This document shows positions 50,794-58,846 of a stretch of DNA of 64,000 bases, one piece after another. Source of the stretch: Bacteroidales bacterium (lineage in GTDB: Bacteria > Bacteroidota > Bacteroidia > Bacteroidales > F082); assembly GCA_024400305.1 (NCBI GenBank), contig JAKSMX010000007.1, positions 41,170 to 105,169 on the forward strand, read 5' to 3'. The notes under the pieces were generated by a model. That model did not search any database and was not told where the DNA came from. It saw only the letters and a program-made list of their open reading frames with translations. The stretch's first letter is position 1. Each line of letters begins with the position of its first letter. A program made the position numbers and the translations under genes.

Positions 50794-52048
50794 AGCCTGT
50801 GTATGGTTGAAGTGCCTTTGGAATTAAAATGCCGTCTTCTGTCTGGTTGTTTTCGAGCAACGCCGCCACTATTCTCGGCAACGCCAATGCGCTGCCGTTC
50901 AGAGTGTGAGCCAGCTGGATGTTGCCGTCTTTGTCTTTGAACCTGAGTTTCAATCTGTTAGACTGGAATGTCTCGAAGCAAGAAACGGAGCTTACTTCAA
51001 GCCAGAGCTGCTGTGCCGCCGACCATACTTCGTAGTCGTAGGTCATCGCCGACGTCCAGCTCATGTCGCCGCCGCAGAGACGGAGGACGTGGAACGGAAG
51101 TTCGAGCTTGCGGAGCAGGTTGGCGACGTGTTCCTTCATCGCCTCGAGGCGTTCGTATGAGTTGTCGGGGTGAGCGATCTCGACGATTTCGACCTTGTCG
51201 AACTGATGCAGACGGTTGAGACCGCGGACGTTCTTGCCCCACGAGCCGGCTTCACGACGGAAGCAGTTTGAATAAGCCACCGTCTTGATCGGCAACTGGC
51301 TTTCCTGCACGATCTGGTCGCGGAAGATGTTCGTCACCGGCACCTCGGCTGTAGGTATCATGTACATCTTGTCCAACGGGACGGCGTACATCTGCGCCTC
51401 CTTGTCAGGAAGCTGGCCTGTGGCGTATGCCGACGCCTCGTTCACGAGAATCGGAGGCTGAACCTCGAAGTAACCGTCAGCCACCGCCTCATCGAGGAAG
51501 AAGTTGATGAGGGCGCGTTGCAGACGTGCGCCTTTTCCTTTGTAGAACGGGAAACCTGCGCCTGTTACCTTGTTGCCGAGTTCAAAATCAGCGAGTTGAT
51601 ATTTATTGAGAAGCTCCCAGTGAGGAAGCGCGTTCTTCGGAAGTTCCGGCATCTTGCCCTCTTCACTGACAACGAGGTTGTCGGCGGCTGTCCTGCCGCG
51701 CGGGACGAGGAGGTTCGGGGTGTTCGGGATTTCAACCAACTTGCTGTTAATCATGCGTTTCACTTCTTCAAGACGTTCGCCTTTCACCTTGGTGAGTTCT
51801 TTGAGTTCGGCGACGCGTGCCTTCAGCGGAGCGGCTTCGGCTGCCTTGCCCTGTTTGCAAAGGTCGCCGATCTGACGTGCGATTGAATTTGCTTCGGCCA
51901 GAGCCTCATCGTTTTCCTGCTGTGTCTTACGGCGTTCATCGTCCAAAGCAAGGATCTCGTCGAGCAGTTCGAAACGTGTGAAATTCTTGATACTCAAACG
52001 GTTTATACATTCTTCTTTATGTTCTCTGATATAAGGAATTGTTAGCAT
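50777..52048 (-). CDS. serS: Seryl-tRNA synthetase
   Basis: 423 aa, full length. The N-terminal coiled-coil arm (DDERRKTQQENDEALAEANS) is present. Class II motif 2 is NCFRREAGSWGKNVRGLNRL and motif 3 is LNGSALALPRIVAALLENNQ. It charges tRNA-Ser. It is the first gene of the serS-lipoprotein-TPR-rsmA run. Confidence 0.95.
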   Translation of the reverse strand: MLTIPYIREHKEECINRLSIKNFTRFELLDEILALDDERRKTQQENDEALAEANSIARQIGDLCKQGKAAEAAPLKARVAELKELTKVKGERLEEVKRMINSKLVEIPNTPNLLVPRGRTAADNLVVSEEGKMPELPKNALPHWELLNKYQLADFELGNKVTGAGFPFYKGKGARLQRALINFFLDEAVADGYFEVQPPILVNEASAYATGQLPDKEAQMYAVPLDKMYMIPTAEVPVTNIFRDQIVQESQLPIKTVAYSNCFRREAGSWGKNVRGLNRLHQFDKVEIVEIAHPDNSYERLEAMKEHVANLLRKLELPFHVLRLCGGDMSWTSAMTYDYEVWSAAQQLWLEVSSVSCFETFQSNRLKLRFKDKDGNIQLAHTLNGSALALPRIVAALLENNQTEDGILIPKALQPYTGFEIIK

Positions 52049-52087
52049 AACTATATAAAAATTTTGCGTGCAAAGGTAACAAAAACT

Positions 52088-53665
52088 TTATTTCCTGACC
52101 ATCTTTTTCACAACTTTATTTCCATTTTTGTCGATAATGCTGAAGAAATAGACGCCGCTTTCGAGACTTGCGATGTCAATCTTGTTCTCATCGGCAAGAT
52201 TTACATTCATAACCAATTGACCGACAGCGTTATAGACTTCAAGATGCTCAAGGTTTTCACCTGTGACATTCACGAAGTCATCGGCGGGATTCGGAAAAAA
52301 TACAAGATCTGTGATGATATTTTCTTCAACATCGTCTTCGGTTATCCAACGAATGTTTATATCATCAATCGCCCAGCCGCATCTGCCACTCTTCATGAAT
52401 GCTATGTAAACCACATTATCGCTAAAGGTATAATCATCAATGTCAACAACAATTTCATCATAACAATAATGACCGCCATCTCCAATCTCCAGAGACGTCC
52501 ACATTTCTTCCCAGCTTGATGGTTCAATTAAATTTTCAAGAGAAGGATTTGTTGATATATATACATTATCATAATAAGACCAATCGCCATGCGTCAGTAA
52601 ATTGAATACAAGTTGGTGCCAATTTGGACAACCGCAATAAGTCTCAAGATAGAGCGGTCCAATAATCAACGCATTCATGGTCTCAGGCGAATTGTAGCAT
52701 TCATCGGAATAAGCGCAGAAATATCCGCCATGCGCCGGAATTTCGTCATCGCCGCTGTGATGTTGCCATGCGCAGTTTGACGGCTCGGAAGAAAATGTGA
52801 CCCTTCTCAATTTATCAAAATCGCTCGCAAGTTCAAAATCCAGATTATATTCATTATACATGCCAACCGTATCAATTTCAGGATATTCGTATGCATCAAT
52901 GAATTGCGCTGAAATAGTCATGTTGTTTGTGACAATGACAGTGCGCGGGTTCTGTGTGTTCCCGTCGCTCCACCCCTGGAACAAATATCCGTTTCTGCCT
53001 TCGGCGATGAGGTTGACGGCCGTGCCTTCGATATACTCTCCGTAGCCGGTCACGTTTCCGCCGAAGAAAGGTTCAACCTCGCCTGTTATCGAATAATATT
53101 GCAGTTCGGTCTCTTCGATGCTGATGTCGTCGAGACACCAGCCGTGGCCGTTCTCCGACCATTTCTGGAAGTCGAGATAGACGGTGTGGCCCGCGTAGGC
53201 GGAGATGTCGATTATCAAGATGCGCCATGAGTCTTCGGGGGTGTTCTCTACCCAGATCTCATGGGTGTTCGCGGTGTTTTCGGGGTCATATTCATCGAGA
53301 TGAAGCACGAGGCCTGAATGCACGTAATCGTCGGGATATGCCGTGTAAGTGTGGAAACGCAAGACGTATCTGTTCCCGGCTTCGAGATCGATCGCCGGGC
53401 TGACGAGGTCGTTGCGTTCGTATGCGGCGGATCCGGCGCTTCGCACCATGTAATCGCCGGTGTTGGGTTGCGTCTGATACGTCGTGGTCCTCGCCCATGC
53501 CGTCGCGTCGGAGCCTTCGGCATGCACCACGGTCCAGTCGCCGAATGTGGATTCATCTTCAAAGCCCTCATTCCACGGGAAAGTGGTGACGTTTGCTCTC
53601 ATGTTGATGCTCAAGCAGATGACTGCAAGCATCAGTGATTTCTTAAATAACGTTGTCATATTCAT
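52088..53665 (-). CDS. T9SS-secreted protein with choice-of-anchor J domains
   Basis: 525 aa with a signal peptide (LFKKSLMLAVICLSINMRAN). Residues about 28-185 are a choice-of-anchor J domain (FPWNEGFEDESTFGDWTVVH ... GHGWCLDDISIEE), followed by one B-repeat-like unit (GEVEPFFGGNVTGYGEY ... LFQGWSDGNTQNPRTVIVTN) like those of the giant protein at 5592, and a second anchor-J-like domain. The end (FFPNPADDFVNVTGEN ... SGVYFFSIIDKNGNKVVKK) is a T9SS sorting domain. Probably a surface-bound adhesive or substrate-binding protein. The start could be the first or the third codon (both ATG). Confidence 0.8.
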   Translation of the reverse strand: MNMTTLFKKSLMLAVICLSINMRANVTTFPWNEGFEDESTFGDWTVVHAEGSDATAWARTTTYQTQPNTGDYMVRSAGSAAYERNDLVSPAIDLEAGNRYVLRFHTYTAYPDDYVHSGLVLHLDEYDPENTANTHEIWVENTPEDSWRILIIDISAYAGHTVYLDFQKWSENGHGWCLDDISIEETELQYYSITGEVEPFFGGNVTGYGEYIEGTAVNLIAEGRNGYLFQGWSDGNTQNPRTVIVTNNMTISAQFIDAYEYPEIDTVGMYNEYNLDFELASDFDKLRRVTFSSEPSNCAWQHHSGDDEIPAHGGYFCAYSDECYNSPETMNALIIGPLYLETYCGCPNWHQLVFNLLTHGDWSYYDNVYISTNPSLENLIEPSSWEEMWTSLEIGDGGHYCYDEIVVDIDDYTFSDNVVYIAFMKSGRCGWAIDDINIRWITEDDVEENIITDLVFFPNPADDFVNVTGENLEHLEVYNAVGQLVMNVNLADENKIDIASLESGVYFFSIIDKNGNKVVKKMVRK

Positions 53666-53892
53666 TGTTTTGGGGATTATCGGGGACTTCTGTTTTTACT
53701 TTTTCCGCGCCGCCCTTCCGAATTTCGCGAAGTCCTTTGAACAAAATTCCAGAGGGAAACGACACTGCAAAGTTACAAATTACTTTCTCATTTCCAACAA
53801 TTTTGCAATAATTTTTTTAAATTTCAGGGGGGGGGTAAATTGTTATTTATCAATATGTTATACAAACTAATTCATTCCTGATCTCACAATTT

Positions 53893-54058
53893 GCTCATAT
53901 CGGCACACGTTGTAAACCATGCTCCACCCGCACCCTCGTCAAGGTTTTTGCGCCGCCAGGCACGCATACCGCGTACCCGGTTACTGAGGTACTGCCCTGC
54001 GGGCAGCCCAGACACGGACAGGAAACCGGCGCATGAGGGAGAGAACCTTCGTGCGTCA
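53893..54058. ncRNA. Candidate structured RNA, GC-rich and of unknown family and strand
   Basis: Inside an AT-rich gap this stretch is GC-rich and can fold as a rod. Read on the plus strand, CGCAC/GTGCG, AAGGTT/AACCTT, GCGCC/GGCGC, CGGTT/AACCG and CTGCCC/GGGCAG pair in nested order around a three-base apical loop. I could not match it to SRP RNA (no GGAAG/AGCA signature), RNase P, tmRNA or 6S. No clear promoter is seen on either strand. The rest of the gene-free stretch 53666-54156 holds the upstream AT-rich DNA of the T9SS gene and the rpmA terminator. Confidence 0.35.
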
Positions 54059-54097
54059 GCCACTTTCTACTTTATACTTTCTATTTATACTTTATAA

Positions 54098-54127
54098 TAA
54101 AAAACCCGGCCACTTTTGCGGTCGGGT
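54098..54127 (-). terminator. Rho-independent terminator after rpmA
   Basis: ACCCGGCC (54104-54111) and GGTCGGGT (54120-54127) form an 8-bp stem with one G-T pair, followed on the minus strand by a run of T at 54098-54103. A T run on the plus side suggests it works both ways. Confidence 0.85.
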
Positions 54128-54156
54128 CTTTTATCTGTTCGTTATCCTAAAACGAC

Positions 54157-54429
54157 TTATTCTGTGACTTCAGCCTCCACCGGGATGACTGAAACGTATG
54201 AGCGGTCGTCTCTTTTTCTACGGAATTCCACGATGCCGTCTGTGAGAGCGAATAAAGTATGATCTCTACCCATACCGACGTTTTCACCTGGATTGTGTTT
54301 TGTGCCACGCTGACGGACAATAATGTTACCAGCGATAACTGCCTGTCCACCGAAAACCTTTACTCCGAGTCGTTTGCTATGTGATTCACGACCGTTTTCT
54401 GAACTACCAACGCCTTTCTTGTGTGCCAT
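54157..54429 (-). CDS. rpmA: 50S ribosomal protein L27
   Basis: 90 aa: [20 protein letters not shown], then [20 protein letters not shown] and [12 protein letters not shown]. It matches L27 over its length. L27 sits near the peptidyl-transferase centre. It is the second gene of the usual rplU-rpmA operon, 23 bp after rplU. Confidence 0.96.
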   Translation of the reverse strand: MAHKKGVGSSENGRESHSKRLGVKVFGGQAVIAGNIIVRQRGTKHNPGENVGMGRDHTLFALTDGIVEFRRKRDDRSYVSVIPVEAEVTE

Positions 54430-54452
54430 AACTTCTTGATTTTTTAGGTTAA

Positions 54453-54764
54453 TTATTCAGTGATGTTTTCGATGCTGATTCTGCTCAAACACTGGCGGTG
54501 GCCATTGAGTTTCTGATAGCCTTTTCTTCTTTTCTTCTTGAAGACCAAGACTTTGTCAGCTTTGAGATGTTCTATGATTTTAGCATCAACTTTAGCGCCT
54601 TGGAGGACGGGGGCGCCAACCCTTGTGTTGCCGTCATTGTCGATCATCAACACCTTGTCGAAAGTCACTGAACTTCCGATTTCGCCGTTCAAACGGTTGC
54701 AATAGATCTTGTCGCCATTGCTGACTTTGAACTGCTGCCCTGCGATTTCTACGATTGCGTACAT
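54453..54764 (-). CDS. rplU: 50S ribosomal protein L21
   Basis: 103 aa: [53 protein letters not shown]. It binds 23S rRNA near the L27 side of the subunit. A -7 element for the operon lies at 54804-54811. Confidence 0.96.
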   Translation of the reverse strand: MYAIVEIAGQQFKVSNGDKIYCNRLNGEIGSSVTFDKVLMIDNDGNTRVGAPVLQGAKVDAKIIEHLKADKVLVFKKKRRKGYQKLNGHRQCLSRISIENITE

Positions 54765-54803
54765 TACTTTGTATTAATTAGAAAATTTAAATTTTTCGAG
54801 CTG

Positions 54804-54811
54804 CAAAAGTA
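54804..54811 (-). promoter_or_regulatory. Bacteroidetes -7 element for rplU-rpmA
   Basis: The minus strand reads TACTTTTG, 40 bases before the rplU ATG. No -33 TTTG is found at the expected place. Confidence 0.5.
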
Positions 54812-54982
54812 CAACTTTTTTCAATACGCCACACATTCCCATGAAAATTAATTTTCTTGATGACTACAGTTCTAAATGCAACAGAAAATTCAATATTTTT
54901 CCCAACCTTGAAATTTAATTTCAATTTTCCTCACCTGAATGAAATATTTTGTATTTTTGCAACTGATTTTCAGTTACAAAAA

Positions 54983-55223
54983 ATGAGCAAAAAGCGATAC
55001 AAAGATTACTGATGTTACCAAAAGATTTCACATTTACTGAATTGGAGTCTTTACTGATACAATTAGGTTTTGAGATTGACAATAAAGGCAGGACGTCCGG
55101 TTCACGAATAAGATTTATAATCCAGAAAAACAGATGCAGTATTTGGCTCATAAACCACATCCATCGTCAGTCATCAAGGAAAAGGCATTGAAAGACATTG
55201 TTTTTTACAGGAAAATAAATTAA
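54983..55223 (+). pseudogene. HicA-type toxin gene with two frameshifts
   Basis: ATG 54983 opens only nine codons (MSKKRYKDY). The body, AIQRLLMLPKDFTFTELESL and then LGFEIDNKGRTSGSRIRFI, is in another frame from about 54994 to 55130. The end, KQMQYLAHKPHPSSVIKEKA and LKDIVFYRKIN, is in a third frame from about 55128 to TAA 55221-55223. All three pieces match HicA in order, including the LPKDFTF, TSGSR and HKPHP landmarks. HicA toxins cleave mRNA. With two shifts the gene cannot make the protein. A -7 element TATTTTTG lies at 54952-54959. Confidence 0.8.
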
Positions 55224-55231
55224 TTTAAAAA

Positions 55232-55369
55232 ATGGAGACATTAAAATACAAAGGGTTTATTGGCAGCATTGAGGCAGAACTCGATGATGACACATTATAC
55301 GGGAAAGTTCTTGGTCTTGATAAAAAAACTCTGATATATAATCAAAAAATTAAAAAATCCACTTTTTAA
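55232..55369 (+). pseudogene. HicB-type antitoxin, truncated
   Basis: From ATG 55232 the product METLKYKGFIGSIEAELDDD and then TLYGKVLGLDKKTLIY is the start of a HicB antitoxin (usual form: ...GSIEFxxxDxxxxGKVLGI...LISYEG). After about 36 residues it runs into unrelated AT-rich codons and stops at 55367-55369, whereas HicB normally has more than 100 residues. The truncation point is about 50 bp before the palindromic element at 55399-55479. The order hicA then hicB, 8 bp apart, is normal. Confidence 0.75.
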
Positions 55370-55398
55370 AATTAAAAAGTACATTTTCAGACAAAAAT

Positions 55399-55479
55399 AT
55401 AAGGCTGTGTTTTAGTGAAGTGACCCCGAAAAGTTGGACGAAAAACTTTCGGGGTCACTTCATAGTTGCACAGCCTTAT
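55399..55479. repeat. Palindromic 81-bp element resembling paired insertion-sequence ends
   Basis: ATAAGGCTGTG (55399-55409) pairs with CACAGCCTTAT (55469-55479). Inside, GAAGTGACCCCGAAAAGTT (55417-55435) pairs with AACTTTCGGGGTCACTTC (55444-55461) with one bulged base. TGAAGTGACCCCGAAAAGTT is like terminal repeats of IS3-type elements in Bacteroidetes, so this may be a relic with both ends joined, or a small non-autonomous element. It lies between the dead hicB and the prophage end and may also act as a terminator. Confidence 0.6.
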
Positions 55480-55506
55480 TTGTTTAATGACTTTAAATGC
55501 CTTTTG

Positions 55507-56145
55507 TCAGACGTTTAAATCGAATTTGACACCTGCTTCACCGGCTAACAGCTGCTTGGTTCTCTCTATATTGTTTTCATATATGTGAACATTCCCAAGA
55601 TAAAGCGTTATAGAGTTTAAAGGCAAGTTTATTTGACGTGAAATCAAATATAAGTGATACATGTCAGCTGGCAAACCCAAATTCGCGTCACTGCTTCTTT
55701 GGTATGCTGTCATAACAAGTTCACCGTTTTCTATCTGGAACTGCACAAGCGAAATACATGGCGCCTGGTTGCTTTCCGCATCGGTAGCTCCGAGAAACAG
55801 TACGTAGTTCTTGCTGTTGCGTTTTTCTCTGTTGATTTTGGCTATAAGCGGCGGCAGCTTCTCCATATAAATCGGGTAACTGTTAACCAGGACTGAACCG
55901 CAATAGTCCCACCACGTTATTCCGGCTTCGCGGTAGCGTTCTGTCATACGTTCGCCTTCCATAAAAAGCTGCAACTCGCTTTTCAGCTTGCCTCGCGCTA
56001 TCGGATGGCCTTCAAATATTTCCAGAAGGTCGGCAGGTGTCAGAACCATGCTCTCATTGATGAGATATCGAATATTACCCTTCTTGTTCGTCTGGCTTTT
56101 GCCTTCAGTCAGAATCTTTTCGAGAATATCATGGTATTTGTTCAT
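55507..56145 (-). CDS. Thymidylate-synthase-fold protein, candidate dCMP hydroxymethylase/methylase
   Basis: 212 aa, shorter than thymidylate synthase (about 264). Catalytic Cys130 lies in SNQAPCISLVQFQ, the phosphate-binding QRSSD in 149-153, and GNVHIYENN holds the His-Tyr pair (187, 189). In E. coli thymidylate synthase Asn177 of PFNIAS selects dUMP; dCMP hydroxymethylase of phage T4 has Asp there. Here the matching residue is Asp161 (LGLPADMY), so dCMP is the likely substrate. That would mean a modified cytosine in phage DNA. It overlaps the Dam-type gene by 4 bp at the end of the prophage operon. The exact product is uncertain. Confidence 0.7.
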   Translation of the reverse strand: MNKYHDILEKILTEGKSQTNKKGNIRYLINESMVLTPADLLEIFEGHPIARGKLKSELQLFMEGERMTERYREAGITWWDYCGSVLVNSYPIYMEKLPPLIAKINREKRNSKNYVLFLGATDAESNQAPCISLVQFQIENGELVMTAYQRSSDANLGLPADMYHLYLISRQINLPLNSITLYLGNVHIYENNIERTKQLLAGEAGVKFDLNV

Positions 56146-56984
56146 ACAATCTCCTTTCTCTTGTACATCATGATGTCAAGATACGATGTGTTGTAATTCA
56201 TGTTTTCCTTGACGGTAATCTTCTCGGCTCCGATAAACGGATTGGCGGTCACACGGCCGTCACCAAGCCACTCGCACAATTCGACGATGGAACTCTTGTT
56301 AGAGGTGAAGTAAACGTAACTGGTGCCCTGTAAAACGCGCAGAACGTCAAGATAGTCGCCAAGTTTCCAGTAGAGGTTGTTGTAGGTGGTGCAGTCGGTG
56401 CTCAAATACGGAGGGTCAACGAGCCAAAGCACGTTTTTCTCATTTTTGAACCGCTCAAATATTTCCTTGTAGTCGCCTTTCACAACCTCTATGCCGTCAA
56501 GGTAACCGTCTGCAGGGCTGTAATCGTTAAGGCGCACATTGTTGTAGAAGGTCTGCTTTTTCAGTCCCTCAAGCGAGGTTTCGTACTTCATCGAGAACAA
56601 CAGGGATGACGAAATCGACACAAAGTCAACAAAGCCAGTCTCTTTTTCAAGAATTGAAATAATGGCTTCCTTTTTCTCCTTCGGGATCAGCGAATGCCTC
56701 TTCAGTCCGGCCACAACCTCCCTGAAGGCGTGCAGCAGACGGTTTGTGTTCGGGATGTTTCTGACCCTGTCGGCAAAGTTGTCGAAATCGTTGAAGATGA
56801 CTCTCGCATCAGGCCTTTCGTCCTTTGATATGCGTGCCAGAAGCCCGGAGCCGCCGAACAGGTCAACGATTGTTGTACACTCTGGATACAGCTTCAGAAC
56901 CTCTCTGTAAGCCGATGCGAAGTTCCGCTTCTGCCCTTGGAACGGCAATGGTGCGGACGACCAATTTTTGGTTTTTGCTGTCAT
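56142..56984 (-). CDS. Prophage DNA adenine-N6 methyltransferase (D12/Dam class)
   Basis: 280 aa. PLPFQGQKRNFA is the start motif of the D12 class, DLFGGSGLLA (41-50) the SAM-binding motif, and LVDPPYLSTD (188-197) the catalytic DPPY. It methylates adenine at a site that cannot be told from sequence. It is an orphan with no restriction gene, as is common in phages, and sits between the tail genes and the thymidylate-synthase-like gene. It starts 123 bp past the strong inverted repeat at 57108-57165. Confidence 0.88.
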   Translation of the reverse strand: MTAKTKNWSSAPLPFQGQKRNFASAYREVLKLYPECTTIVDLFGGSGLLARISKDERPDARVIFNDFDNFADRVRNIPNTNRLLHAFREVVAGLKRHSLIPKEKKEAIISILEKETGFVDFVSISSSLLFSMKYETSLEGLKKQTFYNNVRLNDYSPADGYLDGIEVVKGDYKEIFERFKNEKNVLWLVDPPYLSTDCTTYNNLYWKLGDYLDVLRVLQGTSYVYFTSNKSSIVELCEWLGDGRVTANPFIGAEKITVKENMNYNTSYLDIMMYKRKEIV

Positions 56985-57107
56985 TTTTTGTTTTGGTTTT
57001 AAGTTATTGTATATGCGGTTTCAAAATTTTGGTTTTGGCTCTGAAAAAATTTTGGTCTTTGGTCTCAAAAAAATATCTGTCTTTGCAGTCTCCTACATTT
57101 AATGAAA

Positions 57108-57165
57108 AAAGGTGCACGAACACCGTGAAGACTTACGCCTTCTGTCGTGGTGTTCGTGCACCTTT
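57108..57165. terminator. Perfect 17-bp inverted repeat within the prophage operon
   Basis: AAAGGTGCACGAACACC (57108-57124) and GGTGTTCGTGCACCTTT (57149-57165) are perfect reverse complements with a 24-base spacer in which GAAG also pairs with CTTC. It separates the tail genes from Dam. On the minus strand TTTTTTCATT follows the stem, so it should terminate the tail transcript. Confidence 0.75.
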
Positions 57166-57211
57166 GTCATTAGCCTGGGGTAGGAGCCGACTAATGGAGA
57201 TGGAGGGCTTT

Positions 57212-57427
57212 TTATGTCCCAACAGGGACAATGTTGTTTTCGGTATAGTATTTCACAACCCTCTTGTTTGTCGGATCAGGCACTTTCAATGTGCTGCCTG
57301 CACTGACCGGACTGGTGGGCAGTTCGCCGTTCATGCCTGCAATATCGAAAGCCGCTTCAGCCGAGCCGCAATGCTGCACGGCAACATCCCAAATGTTTTG
57401 TCTCGCCTGTACTGTTATTTTCTTCAT
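57212..57427 (-). CDS. LysM-like tail protein (gpX type)
   Basis: 71 aa. QARQNIWDVAVQHCGSAEAA, then FDIAGMNGELPTSPVSAGST and LKVPDP, is a LysM-like fold as in phage tail protein X, which sits at the baseplate hub. It is the last of the structural genes on the minus strand. Confidence 0.75.
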   Translation of the reverse strand: MKKITVQARQNIWDVAVQHCGSAEAAFDIAGMNGELPTSPVSAGSTLKVPDPTNKRVVKYYTENNIVPVGT

Positions 57428-57432
57428 AACAA

Positions 57433-58224
57433 CTAACTAATAGGGGGTTCGGGTGTTTGTTGTTCATTGTCATTAATAGTGTTGGTGTCTCGTATTGCGT
57501 ATTGCGTGGCTGCGACATAGATCAGACCGCTGATTCTATCTTCCTGCTCACCTCGCCATGTACCAGACCCATTAATAATGTGCAGATAACCACCGGGAGT
57601 TGACAGATATGTGCCATTCTGTATCGGCGCAGGCAGTCCTGTCATTGTGTCGTTGTCATACACGATGCCACGCAGCACGACAAGTCTGCCGATACGTTTA
57701 AATTGCACGTTCTCGTTTGATGTGTCAATCCAATCGCTTTCGGCTTCTGCGTGGTTGTATTTGATGATGTCTCTCAATGTCCATGCACCTACACCGAGAC
57801 GTATTCCTGAATTATATGCAGCTGACCTCTCCACCACAGTAGGGGTCAGGTAATCATCACGCCACACATTGGCGACATTTTCAGTTGTCAAGTCGGCGTG
57901 TATGAAGTCTTTAGCTCCGTTCGGGTCATAATATGTGGTGCGTGTAAGTTTGACAACAGGGTTGGTGAACGATGTCACATTTGTTGTGGGCAATGCCCTC
58001 ACCGGCAGAATTTCACCTCCCCACCAGAACCAGCCCGCAGGCATGGCAAGGGTATTTGTGGCCGGTTTGTATGGCGAGCAGCCACTTATTGCGAAATAGC
58101 TTTTCGACAGTCCAAGTTCAGCTACAATGGCTTCAATGGCCTCTTTAAAACCGTCTTGGATGAATTTGATGTCCGACTGCCACAATGGCATTCTGCCTGC
58201 GCTGTTTGTTTCAAGTTTTTTCAT
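57433..58224 (-). CDS. Prophage tail-fibre-like protein
   Basis: 263 aa. The N-terminus (LWQSDIKFIQDGFKEAIEAI) resembles the attachment end of tail fibres in Bacteroides phages; the rest is beta-rich with Gly, Asn and Thr turns (GAWTLRDIIKYN, VLRGIVYDNDTMTGLPAPIQ). It lies between the gpX-like and unknown phage genes, where a receptor-binding protein is usual. No domain was recognised with certainty. Confidence 0.5.
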   Translation of the reverse strand: MKKLETNSAGRMPLWQSDIKFIQDGFKEAIEAIVAELGLSKSYFAISGCSPYKPATNTLAMPAGWFWWGGEILPVRALPTTNVTSFTNPVVKLTRTTYYDPNGAKDFIHADLTTENVANVWRDDYLTPTVVERSAAYNSGIRLGVGAWTLRDIIKYNHAEAESDWIDTSNENVQFKRIGRLVVLRGIVYDNDTMTGLPAPIQNGTYLSTPGGYLHIINGSGTWRGEQEDRISGLIYVAATQYAIRDTNTINDNEQQTPEPPIS

Positions 58225-58245
58225 TTTATTTGTGTTTTAGTTTGA

Positions 58246-58842
58246 TTAATCCTGGATCACAGTGTATTGTTTCCCTGCAAGTTTGTATGTGTCCACAATT
58301 TTTCTCAAAGCGTCAATGCCGCCGTTGTTGTTGAATGCCTGCTTCGCCTGGTTGTTCATGGCGGTCAGCCTTAAAACCTCGGTCAAGTGCACCTCGAATC
58401 CGAAGCCTGACGCGCCTTTCGACCGGTCAAATACTATGCTGTAGTCTTCCGGCGGTTCCTCGGGGTCATGGTTCTGCATATCCCAATCCTGTTTGCCTGC
58501 GACATCATAGTGTATGGAATTCTGCAAGTCCCAGCTGCCGTCTGGTGAGATGTAGAATTCCTTCACCATTTCGGGCTCGCTCAGGTAGATGACAGGCGAA
58601 ACCGCATCGTAACTGCCGATCATAAGCCTGTTAATGATATTCTCAAGCAGCCGCACTTGGCCGTTGTACGACATGCGCTGTCTTTTATTGGACACAAACG
58701 AATTGAAATGTGCGTTAATGCTCTTTATTGGCGCAAGAAGCGCTTTGATGAAGGCAAGCAATACCGGCTTCCTTATGGCAATTGGTGTCAACTGTTCCGC
58801 CAAAGTGTCATAGTTCATGTCTGTGCTTATATTTTTCGGCAT
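58246..58842 (-). CDS. Prophage protein of unknown function (position of tail protein I)
   Basis: 198 aa: MPKNISTDMNYDTLAEQLTP, a helical region with IKALLAPIKSINAHFNSFVS, then a beta-rich C-terminal part. No family recognised. Its place after the baseplate J-like gene and before the fibre gene is where tail protein I is found in P2-type phages, which is the best guess. Confidence 0.5.
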   Translation of the reverse strand: MPKNISTDMNYDTLAEQLTPIAIRKPVLLAFIKALLAPIKSINAHFNSFVSNKRQRMSYNGQVRLLENIINRLMIGSYDAVSPVIYLSEPEMVKEFYISPDGSWDLQNSIHYDVAGKQDWDMQNHDPEEPPEDYSIVFDRSKGASGFGFEVHLTEVLRLTAMNNQAKQAFNNNGGIDALRKIVDTYKLAGKQYTVIQD

Positions 58843-58846
58843 TGTA

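Noticed and set aside
53891-54097. 68-codon plus-strand frame through the structured GC-rich region
   Set aside because: It has no family resemblance or promoter, and nested base pairing explains the sequence better.
54921-55160. 79-codon minus-strand frame
   Set aside because: It is antisense to the hicA pieces, which match a known family.
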